Position numbers and translations under genes: made by a program. A stretch of 64,000 nucleotides of DNA from positions 62,001-126,000 of the forward strand of contig QKDN01000054.1 in the NCBI GenBank assembly GCA_003252535.1. Reading direction: 5' to 3'. Origin of the DNA: Campylobacterota bacterium. GTDB taxonomy: Bacteria; Campylobacterota; Campylobacteria; Campylobacterales; Sulfurovaceae. Shown in pieces: positions 49,526-58,714 of this stretch (position 1 is its first letter; each line of letters begins with the position of its first letter). Under the pieces are notes generated by a model, which was given only the letters and a program-made list of their open reading frames with translations, had not been told where the DNA came from and did not search any database.

Positions 49526-51832
49526 ATGCTGGACAAGATCAAAAGATTCATGGGTGTCGATATCAAAGAGGAGCAATACTCCCTCGTCGACGATGCGACA
49601 TTCGGCAAGATCAACAGCGCCAAGAAGGTCGATAAGTGGGTGCGGAGCACCTGCGGCTACTGTGGCGTGGGGTGCGGTCTCTATATCGGAGTCAAGGACG
49701 GCAGACCCGTCTATACCAAGGGCGACCCGGCACACCCGGTATCCAAGGGGACACTCTGCCCAAAAGGTCTCACCGAGCACGAGATGGTCACTTCTAGCAA
49801 CCGCGTCACCACCCCGATGATCCGAAAGAACGGCGCGCTCACGGCGGTCGAGTGGGATGAGGCGTTCCGACACACCAGCGACAAGTTCAAGGAGATACAG
49901 GCGAAGTACGGCAAGGGTGCGGTCGCGTGCATCTCGACGGGGCAGTTCCTCACCGAGGACTTCTACACCCTCGGCAAGTTCGTACAGCTGGGGCTGGAGA
50001 CCAACAACTACGACGGCAATACCACCCTCTGCATGGCGAGCGCGGTGATGGGGTACAAGCAGACCTTCGGCAGTGACGGCCCGCCGGCGAGCTACGAGGA
50101 CTTCTCCCATGCCGATGTCATCATGCTGATCGGGGCGAACATCGCCGACAACCACCCGATCCTCAAGCTCCATATCGCGAAGAACAAGAAGATCACCGGG
50201 AAGAGACCGACCATCATCGTCGTCGACCCGCGCCACTCCAAGACCGCCAATATGGCAGATATCTTCGTCCCGATCAAGCCGCGAAGCGACCTCGCGCTGA
50301 TGAACGGTCTGTGCTACATCATCATGGAGCAGGGGTGGGAGGATGAGAAGTTCATCGCTGAACGCACCAGCGGGTACAAAGAGTTCCGCAAGCACATCAT
50401 GGCGAACTACCCGCCACAGGAGGTGGCGCACATCACGGGGATCGATGTCAAGACCCTCTACGAGATCGCCCGAGTCTATGCAGGGGCGGACAAAGCCCTC
50501 AGCGCATGGACGATGGGGGTCAATCAGAGCTCTATCGGGACAGACACCGTCAGCTCCATCAACAACCTCGCGCTCATCACGGGGAACCTCGGCAGGGAGG
50601 GTGCAGCTCCCTTCAGCATCACGGGACAGTGCAATGCGATGGGGACGAGGGAGTTCGGATTCACCAGCTCCATCCCGGGGTATCGTAACTTCGCTTCACA
50701 GACCGACCGCGAGGAGTTCGCCGCCCTCATCGATGTCCCCGCGGAGCTGATCCCGGTCAAGCGCGGCTACAGCTACCCGCAGATCATCGAGGCGATCGAG
50801 CGCGACGAGATCAAGGCGCTCTGGATCACCGCGACCAACCCGCTGGTGAGCTTCGTCGACCAGAACCGCCTGCGCGCCGCGTTCAAAAAGCTCGATATCC
50901 TCGTCGTGCAGGATGCCTTCATGTCGGAGACGGCGGAGATCGCCGATGTGATCTTCTCCGCGGCGACATGGAGCGAGAAGGAGGGGGTCTACACCAACAG
51001 CGAGCGCCGCTGCAACTACGCCAAAAAGGCGGTCGAACCGCTGGGCAAGACGATGAGCGACGCCAATATCGTCATGGAGTTCAGCAAGTACTTCGAGGGG
51101 AAATACGAGCTCCTCTTCGGGCATCTGCAAAACAGCCGCGATATCTTCGAGGAGATCAAGAGGGTGAGCGCGGGGAGACTCTGCGACTACAGCGGCATGA
51201 GCTATGAGCTGATCGAGGAGCTCGGCGGCATCCAGTGGCCGTGCAACGAAGCCAACCCCAAAGGGACGAAACGCCTCTACGGCGAAGGGTTCGCGTGCCC
51301 CACCGAGGATGGCAAAGCGAAGCTCCTCCCCCTCGACTGGCAGCCGCTCGCCGAGAGCTGCAACCCCGCCTTCCCTCTCGTGCTCAATACGGGGCGGACG
51401 GTCGAGCAGTGGCACACCCGCACCAAGACCAGGACGATCGACCTCCTCAACAACCTCGCCCCCGAAGCGTGGTGCGAGGTCAACCCCCTCGATGCCGCCA
51501 AGCTCCAGGTGAGTTCGGGCGACCGTATCAGGATAGGCAATGCCCGCGGCAGCGTCGAGGAGCTGATCGTCAAGGTGAGCGAGAGCGTGCGGGAGGGGAA
51601 TGTCTTCGTACCGTTCCACTTCAGCGAGCAGCTGATTAACGCACTGACGATCTCGGACTTCGATCCCAAGTCCTTCGAGCCTAACTTTAAGCAGTGTGCG
51701 GTTAATATCTACAGCGAAGCCCTCCCTGAAGGGATCAGGATGCAGGAGAACGAGATCGCAGGAGCCCTCTCGTACCAAAAGGCTGAGAGCGAATCTGCCC
51801 CTGCACTATCAAAAGTGAAAGAGAACCGATGA
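49526..51832 (+). CDS. nasA: Molybdopterin nitrate reductase catalytic subunit, paralogue 2
   Basis: 768 residues. CGYCGVGC with the fourth Cys in TLCPKGL binds [4Fe-4S]; molybdenum ligand in GNTTLCMASAVMGYK near 173. VVDPRHSKTANMADIFVPIKPRSD, SITGQCNAMGTREFG and TGRTVEQWHTRTKTR mark the cofactor folds. No Tat signal, so cytoplasmic. It overlaps cysG by four bases. With the DmsB-DmsC fusion it would form a quinol-linked assimilatory nitrate reductase. The paralogue at 37444 lacks such partners beside it. Confidence 0.9.
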   Translation: MLDKIKRFMGVDIKEEQYSLVDDATFGKINSAKKVDKWVRSTCGYCGVGCGLYIGVKDGRPVYTKGDPAHPVSKGTLCPKGLTEHEMVTSSNRVTTPMIRKNGALTAVEWDEAFRHTSDKFKEIQAKYGKGAVACISTGQFLTEDFYTLGKFVQLGLETNNYDGNTTLCMASAVMGYKQTFGSDGPPASYEDFSHADVIMLIGANIADNHPILKLHIAKNKKITGKRPTIIVVDPRHSKTANMADIFVPIKPRSDLALMNGLCYIIMEQGWEDEKFIAERTSGYKEFRKHIMANYPPQEVAHITGIDVKTLYEIARVYAGADKALSAWTMGVNQSSIGTDTVSSINNLALITGNLGREGAAPFSITGQCNAMGTREFGFTSSIPGYRNFASQTDREEFAALIDVPAELIPVKRGYSYPQIIEAIERDEIKALWITATNPLVSFVDQNRLRAAFKKLDILVVQDAFMSETAEIADVIFSAATWSEKEGVYTNSERRCNYAKKAVEPLGKTMSDANIVMEFSKYFEGKYELLFGHLQNSRDIFEEIKRVSAGRLCDYSGMSYELIEELGGIQWPCNEANPKGTKRLYGEGFACPTEDGKAKLLPLDWQPLAESCNPAFPLVLNTGRTVEQWHTRTKTRTIDLLNNLAPEAWCEVNPLDAAKLQVSSGDRIRIGNARGSVEELIVKVSESVREGNVFVPFHFSEQLINALTISDFDPKSFEPNFKQCAVNIYSEALPEGIRMQENEIAGALSYQKAESESAPALSKVKENR

Positions 51833-53097
51833 GACCATCCACCCTCCCCATACTCCTCAAGGATCAGAAGATACTCCTCATAGGGGGAGGGAATGTCGCC
51901 CTCCAGAAAGCGAAAGTACTCAGTGAGAACGATATCGACTTCACGATCGTCTCCAAAGAGTTCAAACCGGAGATACTGGAGACCACCGAGAAGATCATCT
52001 GCAAACCGTTCAAACTCAAAGATATCGGCGACTTCAGGATAGTTATCGACGCGACGGGTGATCCGAAGACAGCGAAGAAGCTCGTGAAGTACAGGAAAAA
52101 GCACCCCATCCTCCTCAATGTCGTCGATGTCCCCGCTCTCTGCGACTTCTACTTCATGGCGCTGACGAAGAACAGGCCGCTCCAGATAGCCGTATCGAGC
52201 AACGGCGCGTCGCCGACAGCCGCGAAGTTCTTCCGCGATGAGTGCGAGAGGCTCATCCCCGAGGATATCACCGCCTACCTCGAAGAGAAGCAGAGACAGA
52301 GAGACCAGGGGATCATCGATGTACCGTTAACTCAAAAAGAACTGCTGATCAAAAAGTCCAAGGTCTATCTCGTAGGCTGCGGTCTGGGCGATCCCGAGCT
52401 CCTCACGATCAAGGCGTACAAGACGATCCAGAGCGTCGATGTCGTCCTCTACGACCATCTCATCTCACAGGAGATTATGGATATCGTCCCCGAAACGACC
52501 CTCAAAGTGAGTGTGGGCAAGCAAAAGGGGTTCCACTCCAAATCACAGGAGGAGATCAACGAGCTCATCATCCGCTATGCCAGGGAGGGGAAGAGCGTCG
52601 CCCGTCTCAAGAGCGGCGACCCCTTCGTCTACGGCAGGGGTGCGGAGGAGATGGAGGATATCCTCCGCGAGGGGATAGAGAGCGAAGTGATCCCCGGCAT
52701 CAGCTCCTCAATCAGCGGCTGCTCGATGGCAGGCATCCCCATCACCGCACGCGGCTACGCCAGCGGTTTCACCGTGGTCTCCGCCCACCTCAGAGGCGAC
52801 AGGATCAAGCTCGACTGGGTAGAGCTCCTCAGCCGCAAAGACCACACCGTCGTCGTCCTGATGGGTATCACAAAGGTGGGAGAGATCGTCGAAGAGGCCG
52901 CCCGACTCGGCATCGAGTCATCCAAGAAATGCGCCATAGTCTCCAACGCCAGCCGCCCCAACCAACGCGTCGTCACCGCGACCCTCGACACCCTCGAAGA
53001 GAAAGCAGTAGACATGGAACGCCCCGCCATCCTCGTCTTCGGTGATGTGGTGGAGTATCGGAAGGTGTTTGGGCTGGAGAAAACGATTTTACAATAA
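51829..53097 (+). CDS. cysG: Siroheme synthase (precorrin-2 dehydrogenase/ferrochelatase - uroporphyrinogen methyltransferase)
   Basis: 422 residues. N-terminal NAD domain with LIGGGNVALQKAKVL and the AVSSNGASPTAAKFFRDECE helix. C-terminal SAM-dependent methyltransferase: YLVGCGLGDPELLTIKAYKTIQSVDVVLYDHLIS, RLKSGDPFVYGRGAEEM, VIPGISSSISGCSMAGIPITARGYASGF. It makes the siroheme required by NirA, explaining its place at the end of the unit. Some 35 residues shorter than E. coli CysG. Confidence 0.94.
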   Translation: MRPSTLPILLKDQKILLIGGGNVALQKAKVLSENDIDFTIVSKEFKPEILETTEKIICKPFKLKDIGDFRIVIDATGDPKTAKKLVKYRKKHPILLNVVDVPALCDFYFMALTKNRPLQIAVSSNGASPTAAKFFRDECERLIPEDITAYLEEKQRQRDQGIIDVPLTQKELLIKKSKVYLVGCGLGDPELLTIKAYKTIQSVDVVLYDHLISQEIMDIVPETTLKVSVGKQKGFHSKSQEEINELIIRYAREGKSVARLKSGDPFVYGRGAEEMEDILREGIESEVIPGISSSISGCSMAGIPITARGYASGFTVVSAHLRGDRIKLDWVELLSRKDHTVVVLMGITKVGEIVEEAARLGIESSKKCAIVSNASRPNQRVVTATLDTLEEKAVDMERPAILVFGDVVEYRKVFGLEKTILQ

Positions 53098-53168
53098 TAC
53101 TTCCACGCTTGTCAGATATTGTTTTCATTTATTCTTTCTCCTCATGAATGGTAGATTGGAACAATAGA

Positions 53169-53483
53169 TTAGCATTGCAAGTTTGTTTCAATATCGTTTT
53201 CTTTTAAGTGTGTCTCAATTTTGTTGAGATAAACTGTAACAATATTGTAGTATTTCTCCCATTCCTTGCACGGGGGAAACTCAGATATATGAGTTCTAGC
53301 ACGATTAATAAAAATAGGAATCGGATCTGAATTCTTAGATATATAGCAACCTGTGATGTTATTTATATAACACACTAATGTATAAACTGTGACATTACGC
53401 CGATATCCCCGATTCGGAGCATATTCTTTTGAATTCAGTAAAGTTTGCAGGTTAGTAATCTCATGATTGTCGAATAGTGGCAA
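53169..53483 (-). CDS. Hypothetical AT-rich protein
   Basis: 104 residues, no signal or membrane helix, with about four cysteines and a C-terminal helix (YLNKIETHLKENDIE). Base composition is far more AT-rich than the flanking genes. No ribosome site stands out, and I do not recognise a family; it may be a fragment. Confidence 0.45.
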   Translation of the reverse strand: MPLFDNHEITNLQTLLNSKEYAPNRGYRRNVTVYTLVCYINNITGCYISKNSDPIPIFINRARTHISEFPPCKEWEKYYNIVTVYLNKIETHLKENDIETNLQC

Positions 53484-53789
53484 GTCTTCCTCTTATTCAT
53501 TCACTTATTTGGCTTCCTAATTTGGATGTGAGTGATTTTTTGCATTCAAGTCTATCACAAAAATATCAAAAATCAAAGTGTTTCTAAGGTGATTTCACAG
53601 AAATTTATCTAGTGAAGTTGTTATTAGAAAAGGGAAAATTTTGTGGGTACAATTTATTACACCGATATTTTAGAGAATTGACATATTTCAGTATTCGGAA
53701 TAAATGGTGCATCAAGATGCACCCTACGCAACGATGGAATATCTTTATAACAAGGTATTCATCACATGGCAGCGAGCCAAACGGGCACT
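53484..53789. other. AT-rich gap with one REP hairpin
   Basis: No supported gene. GGTGCATC-AA-GATGCACC followed by CTAC at 53706-53727 is a hairpin of the CACCCTAC-ended family seen at the ends of M1-M3. The rest is A/T-rich with scattered short frames. Confidence 0.55.
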
Positions 53790-54923
53790 CTAATCAAAGA
53801 TCACGATCGACCGTCCAAAAGGTATCCTCGCCCTGCTCTGTGAGAGCGCCCAGAGGACTTCGTAGGCCGGGGGGATGCGGGGGAATATCCCTTCGCCGTC
53901 GGTGAAGTAGAGGAGCATGGTGGAGTTGGGGATGTGGGTGTCGACGAAGTCGAAGACCGGACGGTAGTCGGTGCCGCCGCCTCCGCGGAGGGTGAAGTCG
54001 AGCTTGTCGCCGCCGCGGAAGGTGTAGTGCTCGTGTACCTTGGCGTCGGCGATGAGGAGTTCGATGGCGACGGTGGGGAAGTTCTCCATGATCGACTTGA
54101 ACTCCGCGATAAATGCGCCGAGCAGTTCCTCCCTGATCGAGCCTGATGTGTCGATCGCTACGACGAGGCTTAGCGTGTCGCTGGTGAGCGAGGGGAGGGC
54201 TACGCCGCGGTAGAGGTGCTTTTTGTTCGGGGGCATGAAGGCGTAGTTGTTCCTCATGTGGCGGTTGATAGCGTTGTAGAGCTCGAAGCGCCAGTCGATA
54301 TCGCGGGCGCGTACCTTTTTGCCGAATCGCTCGAGCCCTTTGGGGAGGGAGCTCTTCTTGGAGGCTACCTGGTTGGCTATGGTGGAGGCGTACTCCCACT
54401 CATCCTCGATATGGTTGTTCGACATCTTTTTGCGGGTCTTGAAGAGTTTGCTGTCGCCGCCACGCTTTTTGATGAAGCTTTCGAGGTTCCTGGCATCTTC
54501 GTAGCTGTCCTCGCCGCTCTCTGTGATCAGCTCCTTGAGCTTCTCGTATATCTCCTCGGCGTACATATTGCGAAACTCACGGTCGTAGTTTGCCCCCTCG
54601 GGGATCTTGAACTTGTTGGCGTGGAGCATATTGTTGATCGCGTAGTCGGTGGCGAGCTGCCAGAGGTAGCCCTGCCGTTCGAGCTTGCGCTGCTGGTGGG
54701 CGAGGATGTGGTGCATCACGCAGTTGGTGAGGATGAAGAAGAGCTCATCCATCGTGCACCCCTCGATGAACTGCGGGTTGTAGAGGAACCGCTCGCCGTT
54801 GCTGGCGAAGGTGGCGATACTCTCTCTGGGCTCGTGTTTGAGTCTCGAGGCGAGCATACCGAAGTAGGGGTGCCTGGAGGTCAGCTGGCTCTTTGCCTTG
54901 ACGAGGAGGTTTTCGGCAGACAT
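53790..54923 (-). CDS. VWA-like metallopeptidase-type protein (DUF2201) paired with MoxR
   Basis: 377 residues. N-terminal putative metallopeptidase domain with CVMHHILAHQQRK (HX3H-like) near 70-82; C-terminal VWA domain with the metal site VVAIDTSGSIREE near 260 and LYFTDGEGIFP near 335. It starts where the MoxR gene ends. MoxR-VWA pairs act as chaperone-like activators that insert metals or remodel enzymes; the client here is unknown. Confidence 0.87.
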   Translation of the reverse strand: MSAENLLVKAKSQLTSRHPYFGMLASRLKHEPRESIATFASNGERFLYNPQFIEGCTMDELFFILTNCVMHHILAHQQRKLERQGYLWQLATDYAINNMLHANKFKIPEGANYDREFRNMYAEEIYEKLKELITESGEDSYEDARNLESFIKKRGGDSKLFKTRKKMSNNHIEDEWEYASTIANQVASKKSSLPKGLERFGKKVRARDIDWRFELYNAINRHMRNNYAFMPPNKKHLYRGVALPSLTSDTLSLVVAIDTSGSIREELLGAFIAEFKSIMENFPTVAIELLIADAKVHEHYTFRGGDKLDFTLRGGGGTDYRPVFDFVDTHIPNSTMLLYFTDGEGIFPRIPPAYEVLWALSQSRARIPFGRSIVIFD

Positions 54924-55924
54924 CAGTGGAGGAGGGTGTTGAATTTTCTCATCCAGAGCGCCCAGCTCTTGACATAATCAAGCTCGATATTGCGCTGGCG
55001 CAGGTCCTGGATGATCATCACGGCGAACTCACCGGGGAGGCCCAGCGTGTAGCGGACGAGGTTGTCGAGCTCTGCCGCTCTGGTCTCGTCGCTGATGCGC
55101 AGGGCAAGGGCAGTGCAGAGGATATGGAGCGCGGAGGTCTCGGCGGGGACATCGGTGACCGTCCCGCCCAGTATCCCGTCGATATCGGGGAGCGATCCTG
55201 CCACCGAGCGGAAGCCGAGGAACGACGCCGCCAGCTCCTCGCCGATAGCGCCGCCGATCATCGGCAGCAGCAGGTCATCCTCGGGGGCGGAGAGGAGTAT
55301 CTCGTTGACATACTCCCATGTCCTCGGAGTCGCGAAGGCCTTGGAGTCGCTCTTGGTATCGAAGGCGAAGAGTGCATCGGGGCGGTAGGAGATGAAAGCG
55401 ATGATCGAGGTGTCGATACCCGAGCGCTTCGCCCATTCGCTCCAGTCGCCCACGCTCACCTCCATCTCGAGGTGGACGAAGCGGTTGGCCAGCGGGCTTG
55501 CCATGCGGAAGACCACGCCGCGGTCGCTTTCGCGGTTCCCCGCCGCTACGATCGACCATCCGTCAGGGAGGGTGTATTCGCCGATCTTGCGGTCGAGGAT
55601 CAGCTGGTAGGCAGAGGCCTGCACCATCGGCGCGGCGGTATTGAGCTCATCGAGGAAGAGGATTCCCTCTTTGTGACTCCCGTCGGGGAGGAAGGAAGCC
55701 GGGGCCCATACGGCGCTGTTGTCCTCGGAGTTGAAGAACGGGATACCGCGCAGGTCGGTAGGGTCGAGCAGCGAGAGGCGGAGGTCGATGAACTCGATCC
55801 CCCGCTCACGGGCGATCTGGGCGACGATGGAGGATTTCCCGATACCCGGAGGCCCCCAGAGGAATACCGGGACTTTCCTTCTCGTGAGGTGTTCTATCGA
55901 TCGTTTGGCACTTTTGGGATTCAT
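54923..55924 (-). CDS. MoxR-family AAA+ ATPase
   Basis: 333 residues. Walker A LWGPPGIGKSSIVAQIA near 22-38, Walker B ILFLDELNTA near 88-97, sensor 1 VAAGNRESD near 127, and an arginine-finger region RFVH. AAAGGAG TACC precedes the ATG. It forms hexamers that work with the adjacent VWA protein. Confidence 0.9.
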   Translation of the reverse strand: MNPKSAKRSIEHLTRRKVPVFLWGPPGIGKSSIVAQIARERGIEFIDLRLSLLDPTDLRGIPFFNSEDNSAVWAPASFLPDGSHKEGILFLDELNTAAPMVQASAYQLILDRKIGEYTLPDGWSIVAAGNRESDRGVVFRMASPLANRFVHLEMEVSVGDWSEWAKRSGIDTSIIAFISYRPDALFAFDTKSDSKAFATPRTWEYVNEILLSAPEDDLLLPMIGGAIGEELAASFLGFRSVAGSLPDIDGILGGTVTDVPAETSALHILCTALALRISDETRAAELDNLVRYTLGLPGEFAVMIIQDLRQRNIELDYVKSWALWMRKFNTLLH

Positions 55925-56008
55925 GGTACTCCTTTATTGGAGAGGAGCTTTGCAATATGTATGCCAAAGGGGCGTATACTGATCCCGGTGTGCTGCAAAA
56001 TGTATTTT

Positions 56009-56077
56009 TGGAGTATTTACTCCATAAAGTATTGACATTTGTCACGGTACTGGATATAGTATGGAGTAATTACTCCA
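56009..56077 (+). promoter_or_regulatory. Promoter with two TetR-type operators
   Basis: TGGAGTATTTACTCCA (56009-56024) and TGGAGTAATTACTCCA (56062-56077) flank a full promoter: TTGACA (56032-56037), 17 bases, TATAGT (56055-56060). The arms TGGAGTA/TACTCCA are perfect in both. This is the standard layout for repression by a TetR-type protein; one is encoded 1.3 kb downstream in the same direction. Confidence 0.8.
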
Positions 56078-56090
56078 GAAAGGACGGATG

Positions 56091-57224
56091 ATGAAAAGCA
56101 GTGTATTGATCGTGGGCGGCGGTGTAGCAGGGTTGATGATGAAGAACAGGCTCGAAGCGCTCGGGTACGAGCCGATCCTCGCCGAGAAGGGCGAAAGGCT
56201 CCGCGCGGAGGGGGCAGGGCTGCTGCTCGGTGCCAATGTGGTGAAACTCTTCGGTGATATTGGGCTGAAGGAGAAACTTCTCGCACAAAGCCGTATACTG
56301 AAACGGCTCGTCTCCACGGATGAGAACGGGAAGGAGATAGGGCGGATCGACCTCCAGAAGATCGAAGAGCGGAGCGGCTATGCGACCGTGACGATCCATC
56401 GCCACCTCCTCCACGAACTGCTGAGCAGGAGTGTCGACCAGGGTACCATCCGCCTCTCCCACAGGCTCCAGAGTCTCAGGAAAGTGGAGAACGGGTACGA
56501 AGCGGTGTTCGGGAACGGTACCGCGGAGCGCTACGACCATGTCATCGGGGCGGACGGTCTCTATTCGCGTGTTCGTGAAGAACTTTTCGGCGAAGTCGGG
56601 ATCGTATCGAGCATGCAGGGGTGCTGGCGTTTCGTGATAGATACGCCTGAGGGGTTCGACAGCACTGCCGCCTATGAGATGTGGGGCGATCAGAAGCGCG
56701 TAGGGATGTTCCCGCTCGGGGAGGGGAAACTCTACTGCTTCCTCGTCACGACGCTCCGTGGAGGAGAAGAGAACCTCGGGTTCGAAGAGATACTGCGGAT
56801 GTTCGAAGAGTTCCGCGGCGAGTGGCCGTCGGTGTCGCAGCATATCGACATCACTTCGACGGAGCTGCTGTATGGGGTGCTGGCGGACACAGCGGAGATC
56901 ACCCTCCAGAAGGACGGCGTCGTTCTCCTCGGCGACGCAGCCCATGCCACCACGCCCAATATGGGGCAGGGGGCGGCTATGGGGATGGAGAGCGCGATCG
57001 TCTTCGCAAAGCTGCTGGAGGAGCACGGCTGGGATGAGGCGGTCAAACTTTATGAGACGAAACGGTATAATAAAGTCAAACAGATACGCGACAAATCAAG
57101 GCTCTTTGGCAAGATATCCCATCTCCCCTCCCCATGGATGCGGAGCGTGCGGAATTTCATCTTCAGGATCATCCCTGACAGCGTGATGGAAAAAGAGCTG
57201 GAGCGAAGTATCTTCGACGAATAA
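56091..57224 (+). CDS. FAD-dependent aromatic-ring-type monooxygenase
   Basis: 377 residues from ATG 56091, six bases after AAAGGA; the ATG at 56088 is too close to that site. FAD-binding VLIVGGGVAGLMMKNRLEALG, the DG motif in VIGADGLYSRVRE near 160, and the GD motif VVLLGDAAHATTPNMGQGAAMGMESA near 280-305 place it in the PHBH group, which includes TetX-like drug-inactivating enzymes. Substrate unknown; TetR control suggests it handles an inducer compound. Confidence 0.88.
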   Translation: MKSSVLIVGGGVAGLMMKNRLEALGYEPILAEKGERLRAEGAGLLLGANVVKLFGDIGLKEKLLAQSRILKRLVSTDENGKEIGRIDLQKIEERSGYATVTIHRHLLHELLSRSVDQGTIRLSHRLQSLRKVENGYEAVFGNGTAERYDHVIGADGLYSRVREELFGEVGIVSSMQGCWRFVIDTPEGFDSTAAYEMWGDQKRVGMFPLGEGKLYCFLVTTLRGGEENLGFEEILRMFEEFRGEWPSVSQHIDITSTELLYGVLADTAEITLQKDGVVLLGDAAHATTPNMGQGAAMGMESAIVFAKLLEEHGWDEAVKLYETKRYNKVKQIRDKSRLFGKISHLPSPWMRSVRNFIFRIIPDSVMEKELERSIFDE

Positions 57225-57240
57225 AGGGCACCTCAAAAAC

Positions 57241-57334
57241 CCACTCAAAATACAAATATTCCTGCGCCATACGAACGCTTTTCCCCTTTTCAAGGGTTGA
57301 GCGCACTGCTTGTCACATTTGTTTTTGAGTTTGG
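57241..57334 (+). repeat. Structured leader element, copy D (degenerate)
   Basis: CTGCGCCATACGAACGC then CAAGGGTTGAGCGCACTGCTTGTC. The middle stem is weakened (CCATACG versus CGCACTG), but the long outer stem (CTCAAAATACAAAT with ATTTGTTTTTGAG) and inner CCCTT/AAGGG remain. It lies 38 bases before tetR. Confidence 0.58.
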
Positions 57335-57372
57335 GTATAGTTTTTAGAGATGCCCTAAAGTGAAGGATAGCA

Positions 57373-57942
57373 TTGTCATCATCAACCAGGGAGAAAATAC
57401 TCGATACCGCCTTATCGCTGTTCAATGCGAGCGGGACAAGGCCGGTCACGACGAACCATATAGCCAAAGAGTGCGGCATAGGGATGGGGAATCTCTACCA
57501 CTACTTCAGGAACAAAGAGGATATCATCCGGACCCTTTACAACCGGATGGGGGAGGAGTGGGACTCGCAGGCGCTCGGGGTAGAGAAGATGACGATGGAG
57601 GTGTTCGGGCAGATCAGGGAGCATTCGGACAGCCTCTTCGTGAAGTACCGCTTCATCCACGATGAGCTCTACACCCTCTGCCGGATCGACCCGGAGCTCG
57701 CAGCGCTCAACCGCGAGAGGCTGATCCTCCGCAAAGCCCAGACAAAAGGGCTCATCCTTGCACTGATCAGGGATGAGGAGTTCGAACCGCTGGGTGAGCG
57801 GGAGCTCGAGCTGCTCATCGATACGATATGGATGTACGCGATATTCTGGCACCCCTACCGGGAGATGCTCTCGGAGGGTGGAGCGGCTGCCGCACCGGAT
57901 TTCGACCGGCTGATCATGAAGTTCCTGGTCAGGAAGCAGTGA
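57373..57942 (+). CDS. TetR/AcrR-family transcriptional regulator
   Basis: 189 residues from TTG 57373 with AAGGAT six to eight bases upstream. N-terminal helix-turn-helix TTNHIAKECGIGMGNLYHYFRNKEDIIRTLYNRM near 26-59. The C-terminal ligand domain is all-helical. It probably binds the two TGGAGTA-TACTCCA operators upstream of the monooxygenase and so regulates both genes. Confidence 0.87.
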   Translation: MSSSTREKILDTALSLFNASGTRPVTTNHIAKECGIGMGNLYHYFRNKEDIIRTLYNRMGEEWDSQALGVEKMTMEVFGQIREHSDSLFVKYRFIHDELYTLCRIDPELAALNRERLILRKAQTKGLILALIRDEEFEPLGERELELLIDTIWMYAIFWHPYREMLSEGGAAAAPDFDRLIMKFLVRKQ

Positions 57943-57973
57943 TCTCTGCGGTATAAGCGCTTATGAAAAAACT

Positions 57974-58690
57974 ATGAAAAGATTTGAAATGGACAAGAAC
58001 AACCCCACGGCTGTCTGCGCGATCTGCGGCAAAAGCTTCCCCCTTCGCTCCCTCATCCCCGGCGGCGCGGTGCGCGATACGGTGAGCGCGCAGATCGTCC
58101 GCGACCATCCCGAGTGGTCCGTGGAGAGCTATATCTGCCGTACCGACCTGAGAAGATACCGGACCGACTATGTCGACTCCCTCCTCCAGTCAGAGAAAGG
58201 GGAGCTGACCGATCTGGAGCGCGAAGTGATCGAAAGTATGCGAGAGCATGAGCTCCTGACAAAGAATATCGAAACGGAGTTCGACCAGTCATGGACGTTT
58301 GGCGAGAGGCTCGCCGACAGGATCGCGACGTTCGGTGGGAGCTGGTATTTCCTGATCCTCTTTGGTCTCTTCCTCGGTGGCTGGATAGCGATCAATTCGT
58401 TCGTGCTGACAGTGCGTCCGCCCGATCCCTACCCCTATATCCTTCTCAACCTGATCCTCTCCTGCCTTGCCGCGATCCAGGCTCCTATCATCATGATGAG
58501 CCAGAACCGTCAGGAGGCGAAAGACCGTCTCCGCTCGGAGCACGACTACCAGGTCAACCTCAAGGCAGAGCTGGAGATCAGGCATCTCAACGACAAGATC
58601 GATCACCTACTCTCGCACCAGTGGGAGCGGCTGGCGAGGATACAGGAGATACAGCTCGATATGCTCGAGGAGCTTGGGAAGAAGAAGTAG
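57974..58690 (+). CDS. DUF1003 membrane protein
   Basis: 238 residues. A zinc-type CAICGKSF N-terminal motif with a later SYICRTDLRRY, then the DUF1003 core: DRIATFGGSWYFLILFGLFLGGWIAIN, PYPYILLNLILSCLAAIQAPIIMMSQNRQ, with two helices, and a C-terminal coiled coil. The family is widespread with unknown function. Start 31 bases after the tetR gene. Confidence 0.86.
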   Translation: MKRFEMDKNNPTAVCAICGKSFPLRSLIPGGAVRDTVSAQIVRDHPEWSVESYICRTDLRRYRTDYVDSLLQSEKGELTDLEREVIESMREHELLTKNIETEFDQSWTFGERLADRIATFGGSWYFLILFGLFLGGWIAINSFVLTVRPPDPYPYILLNLILSCLAAIQAPIIMMSQNRQEAKDRLRSEHDYQVNLKAELEIRHLNDKIDHLLSHQWERLARIQEIQLDMLEELGKKK

Positions 58691-58714
58691 CCGAAGCAAG
58701 CCCTCAGACTATCG

